Shown: positions 36,672 through 48,741, counted from the stretch's first letter. The stretch: 64,000 bases of DNA from Dallia pectoralis (GCA_029465975.1 CM055728.1:21367133-21431132), one strand, 5' to 3'. The notes: a model not told the origin generated them from the sequence alone. Made by a program: numbers and translations.

Positions 36672-37774
36672 TAGGGCTGTAGTCAACCAAAGAAATGCTT
36701 AGTCGACCAAAGTCTTGTCCTGCGTAACGATTAGTCGACTAAAAATAAAAAAAAGGTTGTGATGTTTTGCATTTTGATTGAACATTTATTAATCAATTGT
36801 CATAGAGCTTTTATGAAACAACAACGAAAAAACATCAATAATACATAAAACTATAATAATAATAAACATTTTTGAAAATTAAGTGATTGTTATTAACTGC
36901 AAAGTGAGGAGCTCTGTCCTAGGTCTAGTGACAGTCACAATCGCGCACCTGACCACACTAGAGGTCTGCTACCCGACGGGTCCCAAAACTGTTCGGGGTT
37001 CGGGTTAATGTTTAATGAAGCCTCGGTTTCGGGTCGGGTTCGGGTTTGTAAGTAAGAAAAACTAAAAAGGCTATATATAGTTTGCGTGCCGTCACCGTGT
37101 GCTTTGCCTGTTTTCTGTGTGTTGTTGTGGTGACCGGCACGCGAGACGAGACAGAGAAAGTACATGCGTGCGCAGATGTGCAATGTGCACTGCAAGCCAT
37201 AGGCTACACACAGACACAGGCGCTCCCTCTCTCCATATGTAACGTTATTTGTTTACCGTTTCAAGCAATCATTAAATAGAACATATTGCAAAAAAATTTC
37301 TTGATGTAAGAAACAGAGTGGACCTCGGGGTCAGGTCGGGTTCTGGTCGGGTTCGGGCTTAACATGTAAATGTAACTGTCGGGTTAAATGATCGCGGGTA
37401 CGGGCCGGGTTCGGGCTTCAGTTTAAAGCCCGTGCAGACCTCTACACCACACACTACAAAAAGCAGCAGTGCAGCCAGCCATGTGCGGTTCCCGAGTGTT
37501 CTACGCGGTGCGCTAAACTCTACCGCTGTTACAAAACAGCCTAAATGAAAGCATTTAAAGTTGGGGATAAAACATAGGCTAATTATATTTAGAATACAGT
37601 AATATATAACTGCATATACAGCAATAAATATCAAGGAGTAAATCAATTAAAATTTCTTTATTGGTGTAAAAAAAACAAAAAACAAATATGCAACTGGTCG
37701 ACCAATGAGCATGTCAGTCGACCAAGACGGCTTCGACCGATTAGTCGACTAAACGACTAAAGTTGACAGCCCTA
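36672..37774. mobile_element. non-autonomous hAT element, 1103 bp, with perfect 8-bp target duplication
   Basis: The element begins TAGGGCTGT and ends ACAGCCCTA. Both subterminal regions are packed with AGTCGAC/GTCGACT motifs in inverted arrangement (TTAGTCGACC and GATTAGTCGACT on the left, GATTAGTCGACTAAACGAC on the right), likely transposase-binding sites. It is flanked on both sides by the identical octamer CTGTATAC (36664-36671 and 37775-37782). It encodes no transposase. About 490 bp of its length is a second hAT insertion (36959-37444). Confidence 0.92.
36959..37444. mobile_element. second hAT element nested in the first, 486 bp
   Basis: Begins TAGAGGTCTGC and ends GCAGACCTCTA, an 11-bp perfect terminal inverted repeat. 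It is flanked by GACCACAC (36951-36958) and CACCACAC (37445-37452), an 8-bp duplication with one change. Just inside the ends, GGGTTCGGGTT and GGTCGGGTTCGGG motifs recur several times. No transposase is encoded. It must have inserted after the outer element was in place. Confidence 0.88.
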
Positions 37775-37782
37775 CTGTATAC

Positions 37783-38508
37783 TGATGTAATTTAGATTGT
37801 CTATATCCTAACTATTCATGTCATGATGGACATCTCTCAAATCTTTCCAGACATTGTAATCTACATTGAAATGAATGCTATTTTGTGCGAAAATCTTTTC
37901 ATGATCGAACTCTTTTGGTTAACTTGATGTACACTTCAGAAATAACTGATCTGATGACTGACACAGAGTTGTGTGGTTTACAGGTTAAAAGCTCAGTTTA
38001 GGCTGCCCAGAATGGCTCTTGACAGCCAAGCTTCAGCAAGACGAACAGGAAACGGTTTGTGAGACGGTCACATTTTGAGTTGCATTTCAATTGAAGTAGC
38101 ATGGGGCATTGCATATGGCACATGGCATTGCACATGGCACCTCAATTAAAACAGTCTGTTTACGGTTCTGGGTTTGGGAAAAAATTAGGTATATTATCCA
38201 TGATTCCTGTAAAGAAAATATCTTACCTGTTTTGTTGCATTAGCCTGCATCTGTTCGGTCAGGAAGACACTCTACATCTTCCTCCTTCTGTCTCAATGAA
38301 AAGAATATGTCTTTGGAAATAACATGTTCTAATTGTATAATTTTGTTAGCTAAATTGCAGAGAACACATCAACCCATTTATATTTAACTCTAATGCGATC
38401 TGTGTCAGGATAATTTAAAATACACCGTGTGTCAAGTTCCCCACTGTAGAGTTTGACATTTGTTCCAAAAAGGGTTGTTATTCACCAACATTAATAACGT
38501 GAATCTTT
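37783..38508. other. intronic, nothing recognised
   Basis: No exon or repeat family recognised. If the - strand exons next door are real, this would hold the 3' UTR of that gene; no AATAAA signal was found in the expected orientation. Confidence 0.4.
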
Positions 38509-38566
38509 TTATATTCCTGCGTTGTATGGGGAGTGATCTGGCCTCCGATTTGGCCCTGAGGTGGCC
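38509..38566 (-). CDS. possible terminal exon of an unidentified - strand gene
   Basis: On the - strand a strong 3' splice site (GTCTTGTTTTATTCCTTAG, AG at 38567-38568) precedes this stretch. Joined in phase 2 to the exon at 38707-38928, it adds RATSGPNRRPDHSPYNAGI and a TAA stop. A different frame of the same DNA (GPPQGQIGGQITPHTTQEYKKIHV) is also open, so the true frame depends on which donor is used. No family recognised. Confidence 0.25.
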
Positions 38567-38706
38567 CTAAGGAATAAAACAAGACAACTACAGTAATGAA
38601 ATGTCTCTGCCATATTCCACAGAGGCAGACAAATAAATCTGACACATCATAAGAATGACTAATTATAGCAACTTTCATATTTCTGCAAATAGCTTATTTT
38701 ATTTAC

Positions 38707-38928
38707 CTTCTGCTGTGTGGATTTGTCTGCAACAGCTTGTCTGTTAAGGGTGCTTGAACAGCTGGTAGCAGTCCACAAGTCTCCTGGGCTTCTTTGGCCT
38801 CCGTTGTCTCCTCCATGGGCTCTCCTGCAGTCTGCCGCCTCCTCACAACCTTCTCCTCACAACCAATCTTTTGTAGGTCAGGGATGTAGGGGTAGTTTCT
38901 TGGATTTCTTATTGTATATTTTGGGTAG
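38707..38928 (-). CDS. possible internal coding exon of an unidentified - strand gene
   Basis: On the - strand this 222-base stretch lies between an acceptor (ACATTTGCATACAG) and a donor (AAG/GTAAAT). It is open throughout in the phase 2-2 reading. The translation runs YPKYTIRNPRNYPYIPDLQK, then IGCEEKVVRRRQTAGEPM, EETTEAKEAQETCGLLPA and VQAPLTDKLLQTNPHSR: charged, polar, without repeats, and protein-like in composition. A 140-base intron with a strong acceptor would link it to 38509-38566. It would lie inside intron 1 of grm4 on the opposite strand. I do not recognise the protein, and no upstream exon with a matching phase was found. It could equally be a chance frame or an old pseudogene. 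Confidence 0.35.
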
Positions 38929-41900
38929 CTGTATGCAAATGTAAGACATACAGTTAAAAAGTGTTTGGATACAGAAAACTCAGATGTAACACCATATCTG
39001 AGTTTTCGAGACAAACAACGACAAGTAACAAACTACAGGTTTTTTAAGACTGGTCAATGTTTTGTGTAGCATTTCCTTAAATGTACAACTTGGCCAGTCA
39101 AAAGGTCTTTATATTTCATTAAAATCTCATAGATTTTGGCATCTGGTGTTTTATTTGTATTTGTTAAATGACACTGTAGGAATGACTTGCATCGTGTTGC
39201 CAATAGAGTTTATCTTGACCGGCACCTTGTGGTGGTGACTGTAAATACATTTGAGCAGTAAGCAGTTTTTGAATGACAAGTCACTTGACAAGCTACCAAT
39301 CAACAATATCCCAGACAGAGATTAGGGTTTATAGTCCTCCTAATTGATGTGGCATTTCTGCTCTAAATTTTCCAAATGCGACTGCACTGCAAATATATTT
39401 AAAATTGTATCTCATTCCATGTTCAGGGGTTAAACTATGAGCTCTTCTGTTACCAGGTGAATGGGGACTTGACATTTAAATCCCAGAAATGTTCTTAATG
39501 CTAATGGATTGCTAATGCAAGCAAGGCACCTCAATTGGATTTGTTTTGGACTTTTTTATAATTGCAATGGTGTGATCTAATAGCTGTTAATTAAGAGATA
39601 TACCCACCTGGGCAAATGTCTTATATAGAAATGAGTCTTATGTAAACAGTCTGTAGGCCGTTAAAGAGACAAAGCCACTAATAACCCCCGAACTGACTTT
39701 AGTCTTGTGTTGTGCACCTTTGCCTCTTGTATACTTTGTCCTGTACCATTAAACTCTCCCACTGGAACAACCAGACACCTCTGAGATTGTTTAGGCTATC
39801 GACCCTGAGGCAAGAAATTCCTGTGACAACATACCCTGTAATTTCTTTCGTATTCCACTCTCAACTTGTCTTTGTTGTTGAAAGGCAATGTTTGAAGTTA
39901 CACGATTGATTTCGCCCAAGTTTCAGCCAGTGACGGTTAAATGAAGATAAAGGTACGGACATGGTGTTTGTTTTTGGTACATAGGCTTCCTCATCTGGGC
40001 TGTTGCAGACGGATGGGAATTCAGGAAGCGTTCGTGTGTCTGTGTCCACCATGTCCCTGACCTAGGATGTCACTCTAGTTGCTGTGGCTATTGAGAATCC
40101 ATTTGTGAGAGACCGCCAACATAGCAGCCTGATATAACTTACCACTTGCTTTTTGTTCTCTATTGTTTGTGTATATACTCTGAAGCAAAAAACATAGACA
40201 CTAGGAAATAACAATGAATGCAGTTAATTACAGCAATAACAGTTGGTTTGGGTAACATCGTTGCAAGGCCCAGTGCTGTATTTATTAAATCACCATAGTT
40301 CATAAGCACGGGAACATTATTTGTGGTCAAGCAGGTCACACTTCACTGGGCTCTGCAAAATAAAAAGCATTTATCGGAAGCTATTACAGGTCATGTGTGA
40401 AACTGTGTTTCTAAGGAACGCTGACCCTGACCTTTCACCCTGACCCCTGGCCCGAGCTCAGTGACATGTGTCTAGAGGGGGTTCATCTTAGTCACAGCAA
40501 CCCTCTTCATTCACTTTACTTTAATTTGACAAAATACATGGACAACTCTTCACCTTATAGTTGATGTGGTCAATATGGGTGTGTTTTAAATGTCATATTC
40601 ATGTAGTGCACTTCTTTATAAAGCTGTGGTCAAGTAGAGTGCACACACACACAAGTAATTAGGGTGTCATTTCAGAGGAAGTTAACATAATTACAAATTA
40701 CGGCTCTCCACGTTCATTCCGTGTGTCAGTGGTGAAAACCTATTGATATGATTTGTTACGACTGTGCAGTTGCAGAAATGGTTATATACAGTATGACTGC
40801 TGCCGCATGGCAACAGACTGTTCCTCAATGCCGCAACTAACTTATTTGTAATGGATTTTATGGCAGCCCTCAGAGATAGCCTGCTGCAAAAAAAACACAA
40901 CTTTCACCTTTTAGTCGATGGCTCTGAACCTCTCTGAAGCCTTGCTTTATAGATTGAGCAGAGGCTGTTCCTGTCCAAAAATATAAACCAACATGAATTC
41001 ACCATCAGATCCTGTTAGCAGCAGAATTGTCCAGTCCTCTCCCTGCGGTGAGGAGATGTGGGTGTTTAGTTGGCAGCCTAAAAAGCTGCCGTTGCATTTT
41101 GTCAGTTTTTGATCTGAGCACCAGCCCATCATTAATTTAGGATGCCTCGAACCCTCCAGTGATATAAGCCGAGGACACGTCAGACAGTCAACAGGTAGGG
41201 AGGGGATAGTCTGTTGCTGGTGCAATCCTTTACAGTCATAGTCTATCAATCCTATTTCCCATCAAACACCTCCCAAGTGTCCCAAATATTTAATGGCCGA
41301 CTCTAGCAGGCCTTCCATCTCCGTGTGTAAGACAATCGACTGTAGACTTGTGTTAACAGTAGGGGTGACTAGGGGTGACTATGACATGTGGTTGTTTTGG
41401 AAAAATACTATTAGAAGTAATTATTTGGGGGCACATTTGGGTAGATGCGAAAGTTATTTTCCTAATTATCAAAATGCATGTGAGTGTTGCCAACCAAATG
41501 CCCTAGATGGGTCAAATATCTATTACTCTCATTGACAAAAGCTTGACTTGTTTCCATGCAAGTTCCCGGGGTGATAAGGTGTGTTTATTAACAGCATGGT
41601 CCACTCATCACTTCCACTGGGCATGCACTCACGGGACAAACTGCATCCCTTAACAAGACAGATCTTAACAGCCACTCGTCCTCTGCATGAGACCCATCAG
41701 TCTGGTTTGGAGGCCCCTCTAAAAGCAATTACAGTGTGTGCCGTGCCAGTTAAAGGGGGCAGGGGCATTGACTGTTCTCACAGTTAATCAATTACTGGGT
41801 CTAAATAGAAGCATCAGATCTTGACACCGACACCCTTCTATAGGGCCTGCTTGCTGCTGGTGCTCCTGCTTAGGGCAAAAACAAACGTGTGAAACAGATT

Positions 41901-44564
41901 GCTCTGTATCATTGGACGAGTCCTCTGACACCTCCATCGATTTTCAACTCAAAGCTAGAGAAAATGAATCTCGAACCAAATTGGGAGTCTAGCGTCATAA
42001 CTCTATGGGAAAGGTAGGGGGTGTACGAAAACTCTTCTTGGACGGACAGAGACAGCGCTGAAGAAAGCCTCCCGCTCAGCCTCATATGGCAAAAGTGTGT
42101 AATTGTGTGTTTTTTTATTGACTGAGGATGACAGACAACCATGTTTACATACTCAAAGTAAATACTTTTTAATATAATCTGTGTAAAACTTTTGCAGAAC
42201 TGGAAAATGTATCAGATACACTGAACCTAGAAACGGGGGTTTGTGATGTTTTACAGCCGGTGCCCTTGGATCTGAATTTGTTGATGACTGTGGTGTGTAT
42301 ATAAGGTATATAGTCAAATATACCTCGAGACTGATTGCGGTGTGCGTGAATACAGCGCTTAGCTGTGGTATATTTGCAATATATCACGAACCCCGAGGAT
42401 GCCTTATTGTTTACTGTCCATCAATGCAATTAGAGCACTAAAAAGTTATTAAGCTTATATGTGAACATATAGTATATGTGGTGTATTTTTGTCTTGCCTC
42501 TACATACTATAAATCCTAAAGCACTAAAATGTCTCGAAGGAAAGTCTGATAAGGACATTCCGCATCTTCAAGTTTCCCAGTTGGTTACAATTAATAACAA
42601 TTATGTTAAGATGCAAGATGTAAAAGCAGGGGTCTTGAGTGTACAAAGGCACTGACTCAGCATCTTGTGTCACATAATGGTGTTAGTAATCCTGTATAAA
42701 ATTATGTGTTTGTGGGTTTAATATGGCCCTTTAGGAGATCAGGTAGTTGCCATAATATGCGTTTAACTTGCACGTCCATAATCTGTATTGAGGCGAGCGT
42801 TCTGGTTTAACGACGTGACCAGTGGAGGGAGGGTCTTGGTCACAGTCACAGTTCAACGGTCATATCAGAGACTAATCTAAAGCCAACAGCACACCTCTAG
42901 GTCCCTAATGTCCTCTGTCTCTCGTTGCGGACTCTGTAGATTAGCTACTAGGCACTCCTTTTCCAATGTGTGGCACATATTTGGGTGATGCCTCAGTAGC
43001 TACTGGGCCCGAAACGCAATAAATGCCTCATGTTAGCCGGAGTTCCAATGAGTCGTTGGAATTAAATACATTTAGTGAAATTAGTGAGGTTGGAGATTTT
43101 GCCTCTTCATCTTGGCGTTTTCGTGTTCAGGCAAAACCGCAGTTCTTCAACCCTTTACTGGTGTGAGGGGATTTATCCTACAGCCTAGCTGTAGTCTTTT
43201 AATGGAAGTCGGCCTATCGAGCATTTTTCTCCTCAGACGTTATGAGGAAAGCCATCAGACCCCGTTTTATGTTGAGTTCTAATAGATGCACAGCCAGCGG
43301 CAGAAGAAGATCACCATCAGTTTCTCGCAAACAAATACAGCAGTAACTCTCATTCCACAGACACAGATTGTACCATTACATTTTCAATTTCACTCCCGTT
43401 CCAACCAGATTTTCGAGTTCAAAGAACTGCTCAGGTGAAAAGGGGCTGGTTTGCTGAGACATTGAAAAGTGAGCTGCCAGTGTGCATCAGTGTCAAGACG
43501 CAGGAGGAGGAGGAGGGAGAAGGGAAGGATAGACTCAAAACACAGAGCCAATCTCCTTGCATGGCTTACAGACGTTAGAGATGTTTGCTGGCTTGGAGTA
43601 ATTGTGAGTGGGAGCGATGGCACACATCCCCCCAACGTTCCCCATTACTGGGATACACTGTGCCCGCCCGCCACTTCCCTGTACTGCTGCTTTTTTCTGC
43701 AACATAGCGAAAATATAAGAGGAATTAAATATTTAACTCGACAACTAAGAATTCTCCCACCGCAATGAGCCGCAGATCTGCAGTCTTGGTTTGAATGAAA
43801 AATGGTGGCCCTATTCCAGACCCAGTAGCCCTTTAATGTCTTAGTTGTTTTAAGCATATCCACTAATTTGTTTTTTTCTAACTAACCCTAACATGTTTTT
43901 ATGGCTCTGGGTTTTATACTTCATACAGAACCTATTTGAAACTACTGTATTTGAGATTATAAGTAATGGAGTTAGGTGTTTGAGGTTACACTGCATGAGG
44001 CACTAAGGAGGGCCTCCAACGTCAATTCTTTTCACCGGCGTTTTAATTAAAGATACAATCTGGGACTTAATATGATTAACAGAATATTTTTGTACATACC
44101 CCATTGGGTTTAATATGTAATATCTTTGATTTATATATACATGTAATCTATAATATAGAAGGTAGATTCACAATAATAGCTTACTTGGCCATTTAATTAC
44201 ATGTTTAAAAGTGATTGTTTTTCATGATCTATTGCACAAAATTATATACTGCACACTAGTTGGCCGGTTAGGCTCGTGTGGACAGTCACATGTACAACCA
44301 GTGGCCTTAAAGGGATGACTGCATTTTTTATTGTTTATGCTGGAACTCAATAGGCACCAATAAACGACAGAACTCTTTACATTACTGTGGTACTACGGCT
44401 CCGTTCAGTTCTTGACAAGTTCAGTGTTAAAAGTGAGTTGACTGAAGACACCAGACACTAAATATTCCATAAACTGTGATCTGTCACAACTGTTAGTGTT
44501 TTCTAAGCTGCCATCCGTTTGGAGGAGGTGAAACCGTGTCTTTCATCACTCCAGTCAAGTTATC
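38929..44564. other. intronic, nothing recognised
   Basis: About 5.6 kb without a recognised exon, RNA gene or element. Two - strand frames look somewhat protein-like (39861-40052 and 40947-41249) but have no supporting splice sites in phase. Short CA runs occur at 40643-40652. Confidence 0.5.
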
Positions 44565-44603
44565 TAGGTGTTGTTCAATAAAACATTTATTGAACAACAC
44601 CTA
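44565..44603. repeat. perfect 18-bp hairpin with 3-base loop
   Basis: The left arm TAGGTGTTGTTCAATAAA (44565-44582) is the exact reverse complement of 44586-44603, with the loop ACA. It lies about 80 bases before the Tc1 relic and may be a fold-back remnant of its inner end, or an unrelated palindrome. Confidence 0.9.
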
Positions 44604-44649
44604 TACTTGGGGCTTGTAACATGGCCCTTAATAGGTTTAATAATGACGT

Positions 44650-44935
44650 TTGCTCGATGTAAAACCTTGAACTCAACACACTTAACACTTGGCCTGGCCA
44701 CCAAATTCCACACAGATCTCAATCCGTTCAAGCATCTATGGGATGTGCTGGACCAACAAGTCCAATCCACGGCTGCTCCACCTCACAATTTACAGAACTT
44801 GAAGAATCTGCTGCTAATCTCTTGCTGCCAGACACCACAGGAAACCTTCATAAATCCATCTTATGTCCACGTCCAGACGAACTGCATGTCAGCCTTAGTG
44901 GTCATAATGTTTTGGCACACCTGTGTACAGGCAAT
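44650..44935 (+). pseudogene. Tc1-like transposase C-terminal relic
   Basis: The forward frame reads LNPFKHLWDVLDQQVQS and then APPHNLQNLKNLLLISCCQ. It matches the C-terminal NPIEHLWDVLDxxVR...NLxxLxxLL part of fish Tc1-like transposases. The catalytic third acidic residue (Glu in NPIE) is replaced by Lys (NPFK), so even this part is inactive. GTGGTCATAATGTTTTGGCA at about 44899-44917 resembles the terminal region of the same element family. The N-terminal two thirds are missing. Confidence 0.75.
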
Positions 44936-45136
44936 GTCAGACCTGTTATACGACATATTTATTCAATAAGATTGTAAATACAATATGAGTCGTCAATATG
45001 TAATTAATTCCTTTTTTTAATTTGTGAGTTTTTGAAAATAGCTCTCAATATCTATATAAAAGATAATTTAACTATGTTAATGAGTCCCACTAAAGTATTT
45101 AAATTGTTTCCAAGATGGATTTACATTCTTTTACTA

Positions 45137-45262
45137 ATTCATTAGATACACCTTGCTTTTACCGGGTCGGTCCGACTTCTGCCTTCAGGACGGCTTTAAT
45201 TCGTTGTGGCAGAGATTCAACAATGTGCTAGAAGAATTTCTCTGTGATTTTGGTCCATATTG
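45137..45262 (-). mobile_element. second Tc1-like element fragment, antisense
   Basis: The stretch ACCTTGCTTTTACCGGGTCG through CTTCTGCCTTCAGGACGGCT and TTTTGGTCCATATTGAC matches from memory a common fish Tc1/mariner-type element read from one end, with the transposase on the - strand. Only about 125 bases are left and no inverted-repeat partner was found. Just after it, GGGGTGCACACTATATTGAC and neighbouring GATATTTTG motifs suggest yet another worn DNA transposon end. Confidence 0.5.
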
Positions 45263-45384
45263 ACTAGGGGTGCACACTATATTGACTCAATATTGTTTCA
45301 ACAAAGTTACGTTGTGCAATATCACACTATTATATTGCGGAATGTATGCGATATTTTGTTTATTTATATTTCGTTTATTTTATT

Positions 45385-46219
45385 CACCACCACCATTAAA
45401 CCACCACCACCACCACCATTACACCACCACCACCATTACACCTCCACCACCACCACCATTACACCTCCACCACCACCACCATTACACCACCACCACCATT
45501 ACACCACCACTACCACCACCATTACACCACCACCACCATTACACCTCCACCACCACCACCATTACACCTCCACCACCACTACCACCACCACCATTACACC
45601 TCCACCACCACTACCACCACCACCATTACACCTCCACCACCATTACCACCACCACCATTACACCTCCACCACCACCTCCGCCATTACACCTCCACCACCA
45701 CCATTACACCACCAACATTACACCACCACCACCATAACACCTCCACCACCGTTACACCACCAACATTACACCACCACCTCCACTACCTCCATTACACCTC
45801 CACCACCACCACCACCACCATTACACCTCCTCCACCACCACTACCATTACACCACCATCACCACCACCACCATTACACCTCCACCACCTCCACCACCATT
45901 ACACCACCACCTCCACTACCACCACCACCATTACACCACCACCACCATTACACCACCACCACCATTACACCACCTCCACCACTACCACCACCACCTCCAC
46001 TACCACCTCCACCATTACACCTCCACCACCACCACCATTACACCTCCACCACCATTACACCTCCACCACCACCACCATTACACCTCCACCTCCACTACCA
46101 CCACCACCATTACACCACCACCACCATTACACCACCACCACCATTACACCACCTCCACCACTACCACCACCACCTCCACTACCACCTCCACCATTACACC
46201 TCCACCTCCACCACCACCA
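45385..46219. repeat. ACC-rich compound microsatellite, about 830 bp
   Basis: (CCA)n runs punctuated by ATTACACC and CTCCACC, giving a loose period of CCACCACCACCATTACACC. Runs of CACTACCACC and CACCTCCGCC mark sub-blocks that recur (for example 45940-46010 and 46130-46200 are nearly the same). The 321-codon + strand frame (Thr/Pro/His repeats, 45260-46225) and its partner follow from the repeat and are not genes. Confidence 0.95.
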
Positions 46220-48072
46220 GCCTGAACAGTTGAGACCAGGCAGGATAGGCTCATGCTTTCCTGGTGTTGAAACCACAGTCTGACCTTTATCATCTTAATT
46301 TGCAGAAGGAATTGAGACTCTTCAGACCTGGCAACAATCTATTGTCAATTTTGATGTCCTTGTGCCAAATATTTGCTTAAATTTTCCTGATCTTGGTGAA
46401 CAGGAGGGGCACCTGGTGTGGTCTTCAGCTGCTGTAGCACATCTGCTTCAAGGTTCAACGTGTGAGTTCAGATATGCAGATCTGCATACCATGGTTGTAA
46501 CAAGTGGTAATTGAAGTTACTAGTGCTGTTTTATCAGCTCAAACCAGTCTGGACATTCTCCTTTAACATCTGCCTTTGAGACGTTTCGCCCAGATAACTA
46601 CTGCTCACTGAATAATTTCAATTTTTTGGACCCTAGCACTTTAAAAGGTGTACCTCATGATGTGGCCAGTGAGTGTTTATCTTATTATGTCTTTGGTATA
46701 GTGCTGAACTACCAGGAAACATGATATCCTAGTTTCAAATCAGCCATCTAGACTAACATCATGTCTAAGTTTTTTTAATACCATTGGATCCATGCACTGG
46801 CAGCGCTCTTGTGGGGCACACCGTGTTTACATGAAAGAATATTCTGGCACTTGGCAAACCTCATTAGGATGATGTTTTCAATAAGTGCAAAAGCCAGATA
46901 ACGGTCCACTGCCATTTTATACAGTCGCTGTGAGATTCTTTTTGCTATGAATTCTTTCCCCGCACCTAAAGCACTACTGGTGTGGACGGGGAAAATAGCC
47001 TCGCAATTAAAGTATTTTGATAATCTTTGCAAAAAAAAGTATTTCCGTGTAAAGCGGTAGTTCTGACACGAACCGATTTTCCAAACATCTGGTGTGTTGG
47101 AGCCAAAGCACACAGAACCGTCCGTGGTGCGGAGTGCGTTGAATTATTTAATGTAGCTGAGCACTATCCATAATGCACATAATATATTGTATGTCGTCGG
47201 CAGTTCAGACCAAAAGGTGCCGGGCAAGAAAATCTACTTGTTATTGGATGTTTAAACTTTTCAGCTTTCAACGCCGCAGGGTCATATCGGCAAAAATTCA
47301 TGTGGGAAAATGTACCACCTATTATGTATTGTCTGGCTTAATTTAATTTCATCTTCTAAGGCAAGTAGAGAGAGACGAGGCACCAGGTACAGTACACTAA
47401 TACATTCAATATCTCACAATACTATAAAAAAATAAAGTGCCAAGATAAAAGGGTCAACATTTTATAATGGTGGGTATATTTGGATTTGGAGTTTCTCGTC
47501 GCATCACATGATGTTACATGAATTATAGTATTGAAAAAGCCACAGCTCCACCTGCTAAAAACAAAGCACATTTTACATTTAGTTATACAGAGAAATTGAT
47601 TGAGGTCCTAGTCTCTTTTGCTAATGAGTCTTTTATTATAACAATGAAAACATGAAATAACACACATTAAGAAAAGCAATTACCATTTTCAATAAAAGGT
47701 TCATTTATCAGTAATTTAAATAGGCATGTAGGCACTAAAACGTTTAGCTTAAGGTCACTAGTGTGGCGTTAAATGGCATGAATGTGGAGCATCGTATTCA
47801 AACACTGTTTCACCCAGTTCTGAATAAGTCTCTGGTGTCTTGGGAACTAGCCCCAATTTAGAGCTGCTTTGATTACTGCTGTTTTGTCACTTAATATTCA
47901 GGCAATGTGAAAATATTTTCCCATGTCTGGCCTTCCTTGAGGTTACAGCGTCCGAGCCCACTTGGATTTATAAAAGACCATGACGTGTGCAAAAACCTGC
48001 TCCAGTGATTAAATGCAAGGCTGAGTAATAGACTGCATCTAGATATAGTCTAGTTGTTGTCAATAATATAGC
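46220..48072. other. intronic, nothing recognised
   Basis: No exon, RNA gene or repeat family recognised in about 1.85 kb. Confidence 0.5.
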
Positions 48073-48455
48073 TGTCACGACTCCCTCAGATGCTGCCGCG
48101 TCTCCGTCATCGGGCAGACTTCGGCGCTCCTCGTCACCGGTCGTCCCGTTCCATGCGTTCATCAATCCATCTGTTTTGTCCTGTCAACCCACACACCTGG
48201 TTGTCATCTCCTCATTATTACTGGCTCTAAATATACCCTGTGACTTCCCAGTTTGTTTGTGTGCTATTATTATAGACCGCTCCTGCATTTTGAGCGTGTA
48301 TCGTCGTTATCCGCTACATCTCAGTGTGCTGGTTATTCCGGCGTAGACGCTTTAGATCGCCTAAAGTTATCTGTTACTTATAACATCATGTTTCGCCTGT
48401 GGGAAATGAAGGACATTCATCCTGCACCCGGCTACTCTCCATATTAAGTGTGACA
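48073..48455. mobile_element. candidate solo LTR (Ty3/Gypsy-like), 383 bp
   Basis: A GC-richer block that begins TGTCACGACTCC and ends TTAAGTGTGACA; the ends TGTCAC/GTGACA are a 6-bp perfect inverted repeat containing the canonical TG...CA of LTRs. A TATA-like CTAAATATACCC lies near 48226. No gag-pol or second LTR is nearby, which would make it a solo LTR left by recombination. The flanking bases (ATAGC before, GAAGC after) only partly agree as a target duplication, so the call is tentative. TGTCACG ends are common among fish Gypsy LTRs. Confidence 0.5.
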
Positions 48456-48613
48456 GAAGCAGAGAATGTGTTTATTTTTAACAGTTAAAATATTCATTGA
48501 ACAAGATAGTAGAAACGATTGATGATCATAATAAAATGTATGGAATTAGTACTCGACGATAGCGTGTGTTATCCAGTTTATACATCTGGGCATTAGATAT
48601 TGCCACAAAGATC

Positions 48614-48741
48614 TCTTGGAGCCTGGCTCTTCTCTAGGTTTCTTTCTAATATCCGAACTTTCTAGGGATTATTTACTACCACTGAGATCTCAGATCACAG
48701 TGGTATTAGAAAGAAACCTAGAGAAGAGCCAGGCTCCAAGA
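48614..48741. repeat. 38-bp perfect inverted repeat with 52-bp spacer
   Basis: The left arm 48614-48651 (TCTTGGAGCCTGGCTCTTCT then CTAGGTTTCTTTCTAATA) is the exact reverse complement of 48704-48741. The arms resemble the conserved tail of the L2-like LINE seen at 12140-12170 (GGTCTGGTTCCTCTCT). The spacer holds a 12-bp palindrome CTGAGATCTCAG and a further inverted pair TACCACTG/CAGTGGTA, so the whole 128 bp can fold into a cruciform. Confidence 0.92.

Noticed and set aside
39861..40052. Possible first exon (MVDTDTRTLPEFPSVC...) of the - strand gene at 38509-38928
   Set aside because: Possible donors (GTACCA, GTACCT) leave phase 0, which does not match the phase 2 needed by the exon at 38707-38928.
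40947..41249. 100-codon - strand frame (contains SDQKLTKCNGSFLGCQLNTH)
   Set aside because: Looks protein-like but no donor or acceptor in phase was found and no family is recognised; likely a chance frame.
45260..46225. 321-codon Thr/Pro/His frame
   Set aside because: Translation of an ACC-rich microsatellite; an overlapping frame gives the same kind of product and no signal or splice sites support a gene.
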